Source: Liolophura sinensis | Lineage: Eukaryota; Mollusca; Polyplacophora; Chitonida; Chitonidae | Reading direction: 5' to 3' | Length of the DNA stretch: 64,000 nt | NCBI RefSeq assembly: GCF_032854445.1 | Contig: NC_088300.1 | Span: 41,876,458-41,940,457, forward strand | Part shown: positions 24,660 through 36,100 of the stretch, in pieces | Layout of the letters: each line of letters starts with the position of its first letter | How positions within the stretch are numbered: position 1 is the first letter of the stretch | Translations under genes and position numbers: made by a program | The notes under the pieces: model-generated | Told to the model about the DNA's origin: nothing | Database searches by the model: none | The model's input: the letters and a program-made list of their open reading frames with translations, nothing else

Positions 24660-25880
24660 ACTGTCCAGAAGAAGGTTGATTTGTAGGCGTCATGCCCACT
24701 CATTTAGCCATACAAACGCTATATTGAAATACGCCCATTTAGCACTAGAGAAACACAAACCTGTAAGCGCCATGTCCACTCAGTTAGTTAAATAACCGCT
24801 ATACTGAAATACGTTCATGTAGCACTAGAGAAACACAAACCTGTAAGCCTCATGTCCACTCAGTTAGTTAAATAACCGCTATATTGAAATACGTCCATGT
24901 AGAACTAGAGAAACACAAACCTGTAAGCGCCATGTCCACTCAGTTAGTTAAATAACCGCTATATTGAAATACGCCCATGTTGCACTAGAGAAACACAAAC
25001 CTGTAAGCCTCATGTCCACTCAGTTAGTTAAATAACCGCTATATTGAAATACGTCCATGTAGAACTAGAGAAACACAAACCGGTAAGCGCCATGTCCACT
25101 CAGTTAGTTAAATAACCGCTATATTGAAATACGCCCATGTTGCACTAGAGAAACACAAACCTGTAAGCCTCATGTCCACTCAGTTAGTTAAATAACCGCT
25201 ATATTGAAATACGTTCATGTAGCAGTAGAGAAACACAAACCTGTAAGCGCCATGTCCACTCAGTTAGTTAAATAACCGCTATATTGAAATACGCCCATGT
25301 AGCAGTAGAGAAACACAAACCTGTAAGCGCCATGTCCACTCAGTTAATTAAACAATCGCTATATTGAAATACGCCCATTTAGCACTAGAGAAACACAAAC
25401 CTGTAAGCGCCATGTCTACTCATTTAGTTAAAAATGAGCACTAGACAAAAATGTGCCAATTCAATCCCAGAGAAATGCAATCCTCTAAGCGCCATATCCT
25501 GTTATTTAGTTAAATAAACACTACATTGAAATGCCCCAATGTAGTCCGAGAGAACCACAAACCTGTAAGCGCCATGTCCATTCATTTAACCACATAAGCA
25601 CTATATGCTAAAATGCACCCATACCTTTCCAGGTAAACGCCTATTTAAAATTATAATCGACATGTCCATAATATGTAGTTAAGCTCCAAGCTAAACTGTG
25701 ACATACTGTTGCAGAGAAACACAAACCTGTAAGCGCTATGTCCACTCATTTAGCCACATAAGCGCTATACTACTATGTGCCTATCTATGTCCAGATTAAC
25801 ACAAATTTGCAAGGCCATATCCACTGATTTAGTCACATAAGCGGTATAGGGCTATACTAAAATGTTATCAATCTCTACCC
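24660..25880 (+). repeat. Minisatellite, 80-bp unit, about 9 good copies
   Basis: The CAGTTAGTTA anchor recurs at 24781, 24861, 24941, 25021, 25101, 25181 and 25261. Units contain GAGAAACACAAACCTGTAAG and CGCCATGTCCACTCAG. Variants (GTAAGCCT or GTAAGCGC; TGCACTAG or AGAACTAG) alternate between 24.85 and 25.2 kb, giving a 160-bp higher-order period. Degenerate units with spacing changes extend left to about 24660 and right to about 25880. Confidence 0.92.
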
Positions 25881-26670
25881 AGAGAATTCTATCAAGTACC
25901 TTCACTCAAGGTCATTTTAAAATGACTCCAGTTGTGTTCTAATAAGCATGGACGGGTAGCACAGAATCTCTGGTGCTCTGTTTCACAACGGTGCCTAATT
26001 CTGTTTCATCTGAGGCTCGGGAATATTATTGAATGATACACCGTTTTTTCTCTTTACAAGAAATTTGCAAGTGTCCTAATTGTTTTATACATCTTAGTTC
26101 TCTGGTGGTTTATGTTGAAGATTGGTTTGGACATTGGTCTTTTGGAACGTCCTTTGACTGACATTTAGTATACAAATTTCTCATTAGCCGCCTAAAGATT
26201 CGAGGGTAAAGCGGTACCTTCAAAGGCCTGACATCATGCTAGACATATATATGGACATTGGGCCATAGGATCATTCATTTCAAACTATCACTTTTGAGAA
26301 CGCTCCAAATCCCCCCACATATGTGCAGTATAAACAATTTAAGGAACTTAATGTTGGATTATTTTCAGTTTACATCGGTTTCAAAGCCAAAATACTTTTA
26401 ATCCTGTCCCACATAAACGTCATGTGGAAGTCAACAGAGAGTATGGAATACCTAGTCTCAATACTGACACCCGGCAGATAAAAACGAGATCCATCCGCAA
26501 CGCGTGGAAGTGCCCAGATTGCCGAGTCAGTACTTGAACCCATACCTCCGGTTATAGGGCGTGCGAAACCTTTATACGTCCATAAACATTGTGATATTTC
26601 AGTGTGATTGAAATATAAGGGCTGCTGTTTAGTGCGCGTTGGTAAGGTATATTGATGATAGCAACACTTT
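25881..26670. other. Intronic or intergenic, nothing recognised
   Basis: Contains one solo arm (CTTAGTTCTCTGGTGGTTT, 26093-26111) of the inverted repeat seen at 6688-6764. No exon was seen. Confidence 0.4.
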
Positions 26671-26840
26671 GGGGGCCTCCGTGGCCGAGGTAATTAGCTT
26701 GCCAGCGCGGGGCAATGACCCAGAAGCCTCTCACCAATGCGGTCACTGTGAGTTCAAGTCTAGCTCATGCTGGCTTCCTCTCCGGCGGTACGTGGGAAGG
26801 TCTGCAGCAACCTACGGATGGTTGTGGGCTCATAAATAAA
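26671..26840 (+). mobile_element. SINE family A, 3' truncated
   Basis: GGGGGCCTCCGTGGCCGAGG head, B-box-like GAGTTCAAGTC, body to GGATGGTTGTGGG, then a direct jump to ATAAATAAATTT. The central core is missing. Confidence 0.85.
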
Positions 26841-26949
26841 TTTGTTTCATAAATATAGTTTAACACAACCATCTCAAAATAACGTACTTCATATCATGTA
26901 ACATAATGTAATATAACCATATTTACATTATGCACTGATATCAGAATAC

Positions 26950-27100
26950 AAAAGCCTACAGCATGGAGAATAAAACTAAAGCAGCGAGGACAGTGTGATA
27001 AAGGTCAAACATAACCGGTGAAATGTGAGTTCAAGTGAGTTTACCTCATTTGGAATTTTATTCTGACTGTTCATGTAAATGCCTAAAAATTGGAAACTTA
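26950..27100 (-). repeat. Dispersed element D, copy 3
   Basis: Reverse orientation: GCCTACAGCATGGAGAATAA, GCAGCGAGGACAGTGTGATA, TTTACCTCATTTGGAATTTT, TGTTCATGTAAATGCC. Confidence 0.65.
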
Positions 27101-27469
27101 TAAAGTGTGGGTAATAACACCAGAGCAGCGATGACAGTGACATGTGTTATAGTTGGCATGATACATTGAATTCCACTGGTTCGTCCATAACAAACGTGAT
27201 AAAAATTGTTACTTTTTTTTTCGGAACATGTACAGTATGTGAAAATAATTTATATCTCTCACTCCGTGGAAATTGCATGCCTATACTTCCTTTAGTATTT
27301 ATTACAGAGCTAAGAAAATTATGCAGTGCCCTCGCTATTGCTTAATTTGTATACGACATACAGATACTCGACACTAGATTTCCTTGGATCGTCAGTAATA
27401 AACCGCGCAAGTGTGACGTCGATAGACGGTGTTTAGAAAACCCAGTAATAGGACTTTGGACAAATTTGC
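27101..27469. other. Intronic or intergenic, nothing recognised
   Basis: Contains a solo D-like fragment (AGAGCAGCGATGACAGTG at about 27122) and no gene. Confidence 0.4.
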
Positions 27470-27625
27470 ATAATTCAGCATTTACAAATAGCTGGAATTA
27501 AACCACACACTGAGGTAAAAAAAAAACAAGAGATCAAATTTCTCCGGTTACTTGCGATCACTTGCCAACTATGATACTGTGGACACTGCTCTGGTTTTAC
27601 ACTGGATATCGCAGTCTTATATTAC
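27470..27625 (+). repeat. Dispersed element D, copy 4
   Basis: TTCAGCATTTACAAATAGCT, GCGATCACTTGCCAACTATG, ACTGCTCTGGTTTTACACTG, CGCAGTCTTATAT. Confidence 0.6.
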
Positions 27626-29640
27626 AGTGATTTGACTTGGATTGCGATGTACTTCATGGGTTTTACAACAATGCCATTGGTGACCACTACGCTTATAATA
27701 GTCTTGTGAAAATTGTCAGGTCAAGTTGAACTAGTTTCCTATGCATTATTGAGGGTTTTGTTTTAATTGATGTTACTCCGACAAAGTTGAATTCATTTAG
27801 ATACATGAACCAAAAATTGGTACAAACACGTTTTAATGAAAGTCAGAACAGTTGTACGAGTGATTTCTTTAAATATGCCCTCACTTCGTTTGAATTGGCC
27901 CCTGAAATGCAGGATCCGGAATTTAGGGAAGTACGTGTTTTGAACCGGTGGATGAAGGAGATTTTGAGTTGTGTTTTTATTGCCTGATGAATTTGTAATT
28001 TCATTGTTAGGGAATTTTGCTTCTTGAAACGCCTTCTTGTTTTACCCAGATATATTTTGTCTAACCACCGATACTCTATTATGTCTTTTTTCTCCCATCC
28101 CGCACCTCTTGAATTTCAACAAGGTGTGTTTCTGGATGTACAGATGACAATACAACTTAGGAGAATACTATCGCAGTAACTCATTCACACCTGGCTTAAT
28201 TATCAGCTAGTGCTTGTCGTGCTAAGCATTTATGGCGCTCGTGCGCTGCACCTACCACGTGCCTGTGAGACAAATACGCGCCACAACAATGCGAGATTTC
28301 CTCAAATATTTGCCATAGAGCAACGTTGATGATATATAGAGGTAATTTCCGGTTGACTATAAAAGAGAAATGATTAATAACGGACGACATGCGCACGAAG
28401 TAGCTGTTTGTTTTGTCCTTCATTGTTCACGGCTGTTGACGGATTCTAGGCCACAGCTTCTGGCTCCTCTTTCTCTAGGGGCACACAAGCTGTCTGGGAA
28501 CCGCGCGAAGCCAGCTCATATACGAACGTAATCGGAATACATTATTATATGCTGTACAGAAAATCGACCACTGCTGGAAAAAAACGCGAAGGGCAATCCT
28601 GACATTATCAAAAACACATTGTCTCTTTACAGGGTGTTTAGAATGAGAGATCAAATTAGGCTTGTCATAATAGATGGGGCAGCTCTGGAGCTGGTGACCA
28701 GATATCGTCTAGAAGCTAGCCAAATCTGCCGGCCAGATTCATTCCTGACTCGGTTTATTTACCTAACAGTTTACAATATTCACTGGCCAGATGAACCGCA
28801 TTCCTTGGCCCTGTTTTCTATATTTCATACACATGGATTAACTGGATGACATTTCCCCCGACTCTAGCATACTCCATCGGCCCTGTCCGCCTCATCTAAC
28901 AGTGTTAAGCAGAGACCTTTAGCGTGGGGGCGCCCAGCCTTTTCAATGGGATGTTAAACGGTTGTCTAAAGCCTAATTGATAATGTCATGTTACTAGATG
29001 GGGACCTCACGTGTGAGATGGGGCAGGGACCTGACACAGGTATTCTTGATTTGATTACCTTCAATGTGGGTTACACCACGGCTGACGGCAGAAATGCTCC
29101 TGTCACTCTACAGATCGAAAATTGTACTATGTACAAAAACATACATGAATGATGCAACAGGCACGTTATTTCTAACCTATCACCATGAATACAGGAAACA
29201 CGAAAAATTTAGCGGGTAACATTATCCTTAACAGACAGCGGATTTTGTTTTGCTTTTAACTGCTAGCTACTTTTTAACTTGTAAATTTAGACGAAATTCT
29301 TTGCACTGATACTGATTCATTGCCCATCTGTAAATGCATAGCGTGTTGTACCATATCAAAGCACTGATGCGTAATAGTTTGACAAATTAATCTTGGTATT
29401 GGTAACAATAGTAAACCATTTTAATTTGTTCGAAATTAGTTTAAAAATTTTCAAGCAAATAGTGTTTTTTTTTTAATTCAAAATGGCGTCCTTATATTCA
29501 AATACGTATAACATTTCAAAGAATTCGGAGTGTCAATCCTGAATCATGAATTTCAATCATCAATGTGAGACCGTCAGTCATCCCATTCTCTTGCAAACAC
29601 TTGGTTTAGTAGCTGACTCTCACTCTCAGTAGCATCTTGT
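27626..29640. other. Intronic or intergenic, no gene supported
   Basis: Two open frames of 66-76 codons (27787-27987 and 28619-28849) lack motifs and convincing splice borders. Confidence 0.35.
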
Positions 29641-30360
29641 CTAACCCTGAGGTTACACATTGTCTCACAGGGAGTTCCACAAGGGCCTATACTGAGACCT
29701 ATGCTAGTTTAAGGCTTATCGTATGCTACAAATCTTTCAAATCTTATTTTATTTGCTGATGATACTATCTCCTCTTGCCTGTCTTTAGATGTGTCATCTG
29801 AAATACATGTTTTATTGTCGACAACTTATATACTAGCATTTTACAAAAATTGAATACCGTACTGATTTCACGCACTGGCTTAGAACGTGGCTTGAACTTT
29901 TCCAAGATCATTAAAAACTGTTGACTGCTAATCAGATATCAGACTCGTGATACACTCGTGTCCTCTCTTTGTACAGAAATGGGCAGTTTGCATAATCAGG
30001 TTTTCTAGGCGACTTGAACACACCTATTCGATTTCGATTATAACCTTATAAATACTATCTTTAGGTCAGTTTAATTAAGTATTCAAATTTTTTTTGCCAA
30101 TATATAGATTCTGCTGGACACTATGTCACCTGTCACACAATATCCTGTTAAACGTGATGGGATAAATGATCATCGCACCAGAGCCAGGTCATTTGACTTT
30201 GCTTAGCCAGTTCATATGTCAAGTTTGGCACATTGTTTTTTGGTTATACATCTTCATGACCTAGGGAAAGTATCAACAGAAGTTTAATATATTGTGCCAT
30301 TGTCTTTTTTGAAAAGTAAATTAAAATCCCGCCTGGTTGACTACGTTCTTTAACCCATTG
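29641..30360 (+). pseudogene. Decayed non-LTR retrotransposon (LINE) reverse transcriptase
   Basis: One frame reads VSQGVPQGPILRP at 29662-29700, an in-frame stop, then LILFADDTISSCLS with FADDT at 29752-29766. GVPQGSxLGP and (Y/F)ADD are adjacent conserved blocks of the reverse transcriptase palm in jockey/CR1-like LINEs. Downstream fragments such as HRTRARSFDF and PLSFLKSKLKSRLVDY (about 30180-30345) look like the C-terminal end of such ORF2 proteins, across several frames with stops. It is a dead remnant of roughly 700 bp; clade not determined. Confidence 0.75.
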
Positions 30361-31380
30361 CTTATTATATATTAGCAGCTATATGCTCCTATGTGATAAT
30401 TTCATTTTAATTAGATTGATGGGTATTTCTGTCAGCATTCATGTTTAAAATTCTTTGACTTTTTGCAGGGCATGTGTAGCAAGTTCCTTGGGCTTTGCTT
30501 CCGTACATCAGTCTCAAATTCTGTGTGTTGTTCTTTTATGTTTAGTGAATGAATCAGGTGAAAACAAATTAACAGGTTATGTTACCAATCTCATGGCAAT
30601 TGCATCTGACTCTTAAAACCAAAAGGTGATGATGTTGTTTTGGCCATGGAATAAAAACTTGATTTTTTAACATAAGAGATTTGCCTCGTTTGATGTCGAT
30701 CAGAGCCACTTAGACGTAATTCCATTCTCAGCGTGTCCTTCTCATGGTAATCTATGTCACGTGGAAGTCACGCGGGGAGAAGGGTCCGCAGCCAAAGTCC
30801 ACGATATTTTCCCACGTGGTTCCGATTCCTACAGCTGTACATTGTTCTCTAGAGTCAGATTACACAGTGACACGTTTAGAGGCTGTCATCTCTCAGCTAT
30901 GACAGATATTGGCCAAAGTATTCTAGTGAGGGGTTTGTGGGAGGAGATGCGCCGTATTTCCAGGGTGAGGAAAAGTAGGGGGTAGGGGCATGGACTTCAT
31001 AGACCGACCTCCTACCAAGCTTCGAACAGGTGCCCGAACGATGGAATCTATGACCAGGATAAATTCTGAATGAACAAGAGAACAGAAGAATGGCTGACTT
31101 TTATACTTCCTCCCATTTGCACTGTTACTTTCTCAGCGTAAACATGTAGGCCTACCCCTCACCTGAAGACGCTTCCCCCGGTTTCTTTCACCTGTTCCCC
31201 GGGGGTGAACCATCGGACCATCATGCTGTGTTTAGCTGACTGGTGATATGTGGCTGACTTTCATACTTACCTGATCCTGGCCTATCAGTTTTACTTTGGG
31301 TTGAATTATCCGCTGCGTGCAAAATGCAATATCTGCATTTCTTCATGTTTTCCATATTTTAAGTGCACCATTTCCATAGT
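30361..31380. other. Intronic or upstream region, no gene supported
   Basis: Two CACGTG E-box palindromes lie 50 bp apart (30758-30763 and 30813-30818) in a locally G+C-richer patch. No promoter can be called from this alone. Confidence 0.3.
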
Positions 31381-31558
31381 TTAAAGGGGTACATGGATGG
31401 ATTCTGATTGGCTGGTGTGAGAGATGGACAATTCCAAGCTACACCTTGCCTAAGCTGAATACATACGATACATTTATTCAACCGTGACCATACCTGCAGG
31501 ACTTAACCCAGAAAACCCTGTCTGTCAGCCAATTAGCGTCGATTCTGTATCCCTTTAA
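31381..31558. mobile_element. Second MITE type, 178 bp, about 33-bp TIRs
   Basis: The left end TTAAAGGGGTACATGGATGG then ATTCTGATTGGCTG pairs with the reverse complement of the right end, TTAAAGGGATACAGAATCGA then CGCTAATTGGCTG. Both ends begin TTAA, which would suit a TTAA-targeting element if the duplication is included. It is non-coding with a single copy in the window. Confidence 0.65.
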
Positions 31559-32902
31559 GTAAAACTTTCTTTTAGTGCTGAAATGTAAAAACATCACAAG
31601 AAATAGCCGTGCAAATTCTGCATGACTCAATCATTATTAACAGACACAGCAAGTAATATACTGTCTTTTCATTCAACTAAACCTGATGTGACGGTATCCG
31701 CATCTGTCTATTTTAAGTTGTGTAATGTACAAGGAGATATGATGAACTCCACTGGTTCACTGCATTTGAAGCTCTTGATCTCTTTATAATCAGATTTTGA
31801 TTTCTTAACGGGAATTTCGACATTTTCTACCTTTCACTATAGAAACTGATGACAACTTCACATGTAACGCATTTTGTTTTCAACGCGACTGGTTTATATG
31901 AGAAGCTGTGTTGGTGGTTATGTTCAAAAAGGATCATTTGCAGTTGACGAGCGATATACGAATGTCAGATTTGACTCTTGTCTATTATATTATATTGTGA
32001 AAGCTTCCCCATTTCCTCGTGCCTGTTCTGGTTGTTCACACGGTCCAAACAGAATTAGATAAAAACGGAATGCAGTAATTTTACTTGCAATTAATTAGAA
32101 GCTACTGGTTTAGAATTGCTGAATATGCTATGTTTTTAGTAACATTTTTTAGCATCGTCTTTAATATATAGTGACATAGAACAATACAAACAATACAAAG
32201 GGACAGGCCTCGGAAATGCTTAGTCCACGTGCACAATCCTTATGAAGCATATCAGAGGTGATGCTAACTTTCTACTTTATTTCAAGGTTTAAAGATATTC
32301 TTGAGATGTTTAGTCAAGCATATATTTAAACTATTCCAACATTAAAAGCCGTGTTTAGGTTGAAAAAAGTTGGCGCCAACAGTGATCCAAAAATGTCACA
32401 GTGATCCAAAATGTCCACAATGTTGCCATGGGGTATTGAAAGTTGTTTTATGCACTTTTTTCAGTGGGTTGTTTTGTCTTAGGATATATGATTGGCATCG
32501 AACATCCATTATGGTTGACGCCTGGTATACGAACCAAACCTACGACGATGAGTATTTGCAATTATGCAAAGAATGAAAGATAGCAGTAACGTGATAAACT
32601 GTGTAATCGTAGGATATCAAGACATTTCGCTATACATAACTCTTTCCTCTATCTTAAACAGACCTTGATCCCATCACCTAAAGATAATTTGCTTATCTTT
32701 GGCGGCCAAATGAATTTTTCGCTTCTCTTTTTTTTTTTGAGGGATGGGAGGGGGAGGGGGAGGGGAGGGTGCGCTTTCGGTAGCAGCTATAACTGGATAA
32801 CAGATTTGATGGTGTTACATCACATGCTTACATTTCCGCACATAAAATATTTGCCTTTTGCTCCTGTATACCAAAGAAACTGTACATATGTCTGTGTTGC
32901 AG
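31559..32902. other. Intron or 5' flank of CNBD2-like gene
   Basis: No exon recognised. A purine-rich GGGAGGGGGAGGGGGAGGGG tract at about 32748-32767 could form triplex or G-quadruplex structure. Confidence 0.35.
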
Positions 32903-33115
32903 CGCCATGCTCGAATGACGAAGCTGATCTGGTGGTTTCGGGTATTACGTGCTGTCTGTGGCTTGGCTCAGGACATGAAACGCCTGTCCATGACCGTCAC
33001 AGAAAACACAACCGTCTCACAGGTATACGTCTACAACGCCTGCGGCTACTCCGGAATGCTCGACGGCGACCAAACACTCTTCTTTGACAAGTCCCAATTC
33101 TCACGGAGAAAAACG
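32903..33115 (+). CDS. CNBD2: CNBD2-like exon 1 of those found
   Basis: 71 codons, phase 0 at both ends. Acceptor TGTCTGTGTTGCAG, donor AAAACG|GTAAGT. Encodes the helical, basic N-terminal region RHARMTKLIWWFRVLRAV and on to DKSQFSRRKT. Confidence 0.8.
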
Positions 33116-36100
33116 GTAAGTAAGTCGAGTGTTAATGGATCAGTGCGAGATGACAACTGTAACACCACACCGACTGTCACATCTAGGACTGGCCCATTTA
33201 AAAGAAAAAAAAAACATTACAATTTAATTTTTCATAATTGTTCTCGTAAATGACATAGCGTATAATCGCTATAAACTACGCAATGTGATTTGACCTACAA
33301 AGTTTTGTGGATGTGATTCCTAGTAGACAAAATTTTAGGTGAGACCTAAGAATGTATAGGTATATGTAAATCTAATAAGCGCCAATCTCTTACAATAATG
33401 TACATATTGCTTGGAAGTTGAAAAATTAGACCAAGTCATTTACTGTCGAATATGAACGTAAAATATGAGATGAAGTGTCTGGATGTATCAAAACAGTAAA
33501 ATTATACTTTGGGGGCAAAGAAATAGTAAAAAACAAAAATCTTCATCACGCTGGAACATGGACGTAGTTTAATTTGTCACAAAGTCACAAATATGATTTT
33601 TGCACCGAGCAGTAAGTTATTTGTATGAAGCAAACCAAGTGATTTTATTTCCAAGTGTCAGTAGTTTATAGTGATGCAGATTCCCTCTGCAAAAGTTTTG
33701 CTATTGACTGATATTTGACCCAGTGTCATTTTTAAGCACGTGTGTGATAATTTATTTTTGAATATTGTTAAACACTTTTTATTTCCTATATGTGCATGTC
33801 CACCTCAGTTGGTGAAATTGACGAAATCCTTGCCTAACTTGCGCTAGTCTGTTATTGGTGAATTCTGCTTCAACAATAGCGACTGAGACAGTGGCTTAAC
33901 GGCACATTAAACCCATCAGTGCAATGTAATAAGACTGTGTTCTAATAAATACAGAAGAATCGAAATTATATTATTATACATAAATGTTAAATTATTATTA
34001 AGAGGTTGATGATCAATTTTGCTTTTATATAGACAAATCTAGGTACTTTATGTTGACATATATTTTTATTTATTTATTTATTTATTTATTTGATTGGTGT
34101 TTTACGCCGTACTCAAGAATATTTCACTTATACGACGGCGGCCAGCATTATGGTGGGAGGAAAGCGGGCAGAGCCCATCCGCAGTTTGCTGGCAGACCTT
34201 TCTACTTACCATATATTTTTTAAGACTTATGTGTGCACACTAGCATACCAATATACGGTATAACAATTAATTTGCGTTTTGTATCATGCAGATGTTGTTC
34301 CCGGTCTGGGCGCAGAAGTTGGCCATGCTGGGTCCGGAATCACGGACCGAGGAGGACGTCCGGCAAATCCGCGGATTGATGCTAATGATGAAGAGTTTTC
34401 GGGAGAAGTACACGGAAGTTATGCAATACAAGATGGCAAAAGTGGCCATGTATATAAAGTGGGTTTTAGGAATGTGAAGTGGGGTGAAACTGTAGTGGTG
34501 ATAAAGACAGGAATACCCTATAAAACCAAAAACGGATTTTTAGCACTGAAATGGAATATTTAACCTTTGAGTTTAAAGAAATAAAGAACGGCTCCAAAAC
34601 TGGTATTTCTTAACTATAGGCATCACAACGGAAGATTGTTTTACCAATCGTCAACCAGTGTGGACGTTTCAGATTATTGATAAAAAAACCAATTCCAAAT
34701 GAAGGCCTCCGTGGCCTAGTAGTTAGGGTGCCAGTGCGGCACAGTTACTCAGGAGCCTCTCACTAATGCGGTCGCTGTGAGTTAAAGTTCAGCTCATGAT
34801 GGCTTGCTCTCCGGCCGAACGCGGGAACACCAATCAAATAAATAAGTAAATAAATAAATTCCCTAAATTAATAATCCGCAAAAAATATCCCCTTTATATA
34901 TAATAAACTACATGGTGCATAGGAAATTGTTTGTCTTCAAAAACCTAGCTAGTCGATGGTCCATTGCTCTTTTGGCTATTTTTCTTTTCTGAAGTTGTCT
35001 TTTAACCCAGAGTGCCTCGTCCTTGTATTTTCAGCTGCGAGAAAGGACGTGTAATCTTGCGCCAAGGCCACTGGGGGATCAACTTCTACTTCATCTACTC
35101 CGGCTCCGTATTTGTACAGAAAGAAACGGTGGATCCGAAAACAAAGGAGAAGAAGATTCAAACCCAAAACATCATTCGTGCAGGAGAAAGTTTTGGGGTA
35201 AATCATTTGTTACAGCTGTCATCATGTATGTCAACACATGGTTGATTTATTCTGGAGTGACTTAAGATACGCGTCTTTCCATCGCAAGGACAAATCGTAG
35301 TGCAGGTTCAATCGCAGCCAAGGACAGAAAATTTCTACACAACCTTGTCTTCTTTGCCGTCTTGAAAGTAAAAACGGTTCTTGATCGCGGCGTTAAACAG
35401 CCATTAACTCATTATTAACTCATTACCCTTAATTAGTCCGAATTTTTCTGCTTGTCTTGCTGTGTGATTAGGTGAATTGTAACTTCGTGCGTACATTATG
35501 ACCTGTCTACACGTACAGTGTGATAACATAAATTGTAACGTCGTGCCTACAGTATGACCTGTCTACACGTACTGTGTGGTGAGATAAACTGTAATGTCGT
35601 GGATACAGTATGACCTGTCTACACGTACTGTGTGGTGAGATGAACTAGTTTACGCCGTACTCAGGAATGGTTCACTTCTACATCGGCGACCAACATTATG
35701 GTGGTAGGAAACCCACGACCATCCGCAGGTTGTTGCGAGATCTTCCTATGTACGACCGGAGAGGAAGCCAGCATAAACTGGTCTTGAGCTCACAGCGATC
35801 GCATTGATGAGAGGCGCGCGGGTCATAGTGCCGCATTGGCGCACTAGCTACAAGGCCACGGAGGCCCTTTAATATGAATCGTAACGTTGTGCCTGTCTAT
35901 GCATGCCTGACCTCCTGATACTCAACTCTCCTTGACAGGAACTGTGTGGGAAGAAAAAGATGACTAACATCCCTTGTCTGACACACACAATTCTGTCAGC
36001 AGCCGAGGCGACTGACACCGCGAGGCCGGATTAGCTCCCATTCACACCAACTTTTGAATAGCGCTCATCAATAGAGGATATTTGTCAGACACTGTCGATT

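Noticed and set aside
32858-33253. Taking the whole frame 32858-33253 as one exon
   Set aside because: The GTAAGT donor at 33116 gives the phase needed to join 34292; sequence beyond it is low-complexity and unlike the family.
35941-36033. Possible extra CNBD2 exon beginning ELCGKKK after CTTGACAG
   Set aside because: It would interrupt GESFG-EIAIL, which join perfectly without it, and it runs into a stop after 31 codons. It lies at the edge of a tandem repeat.
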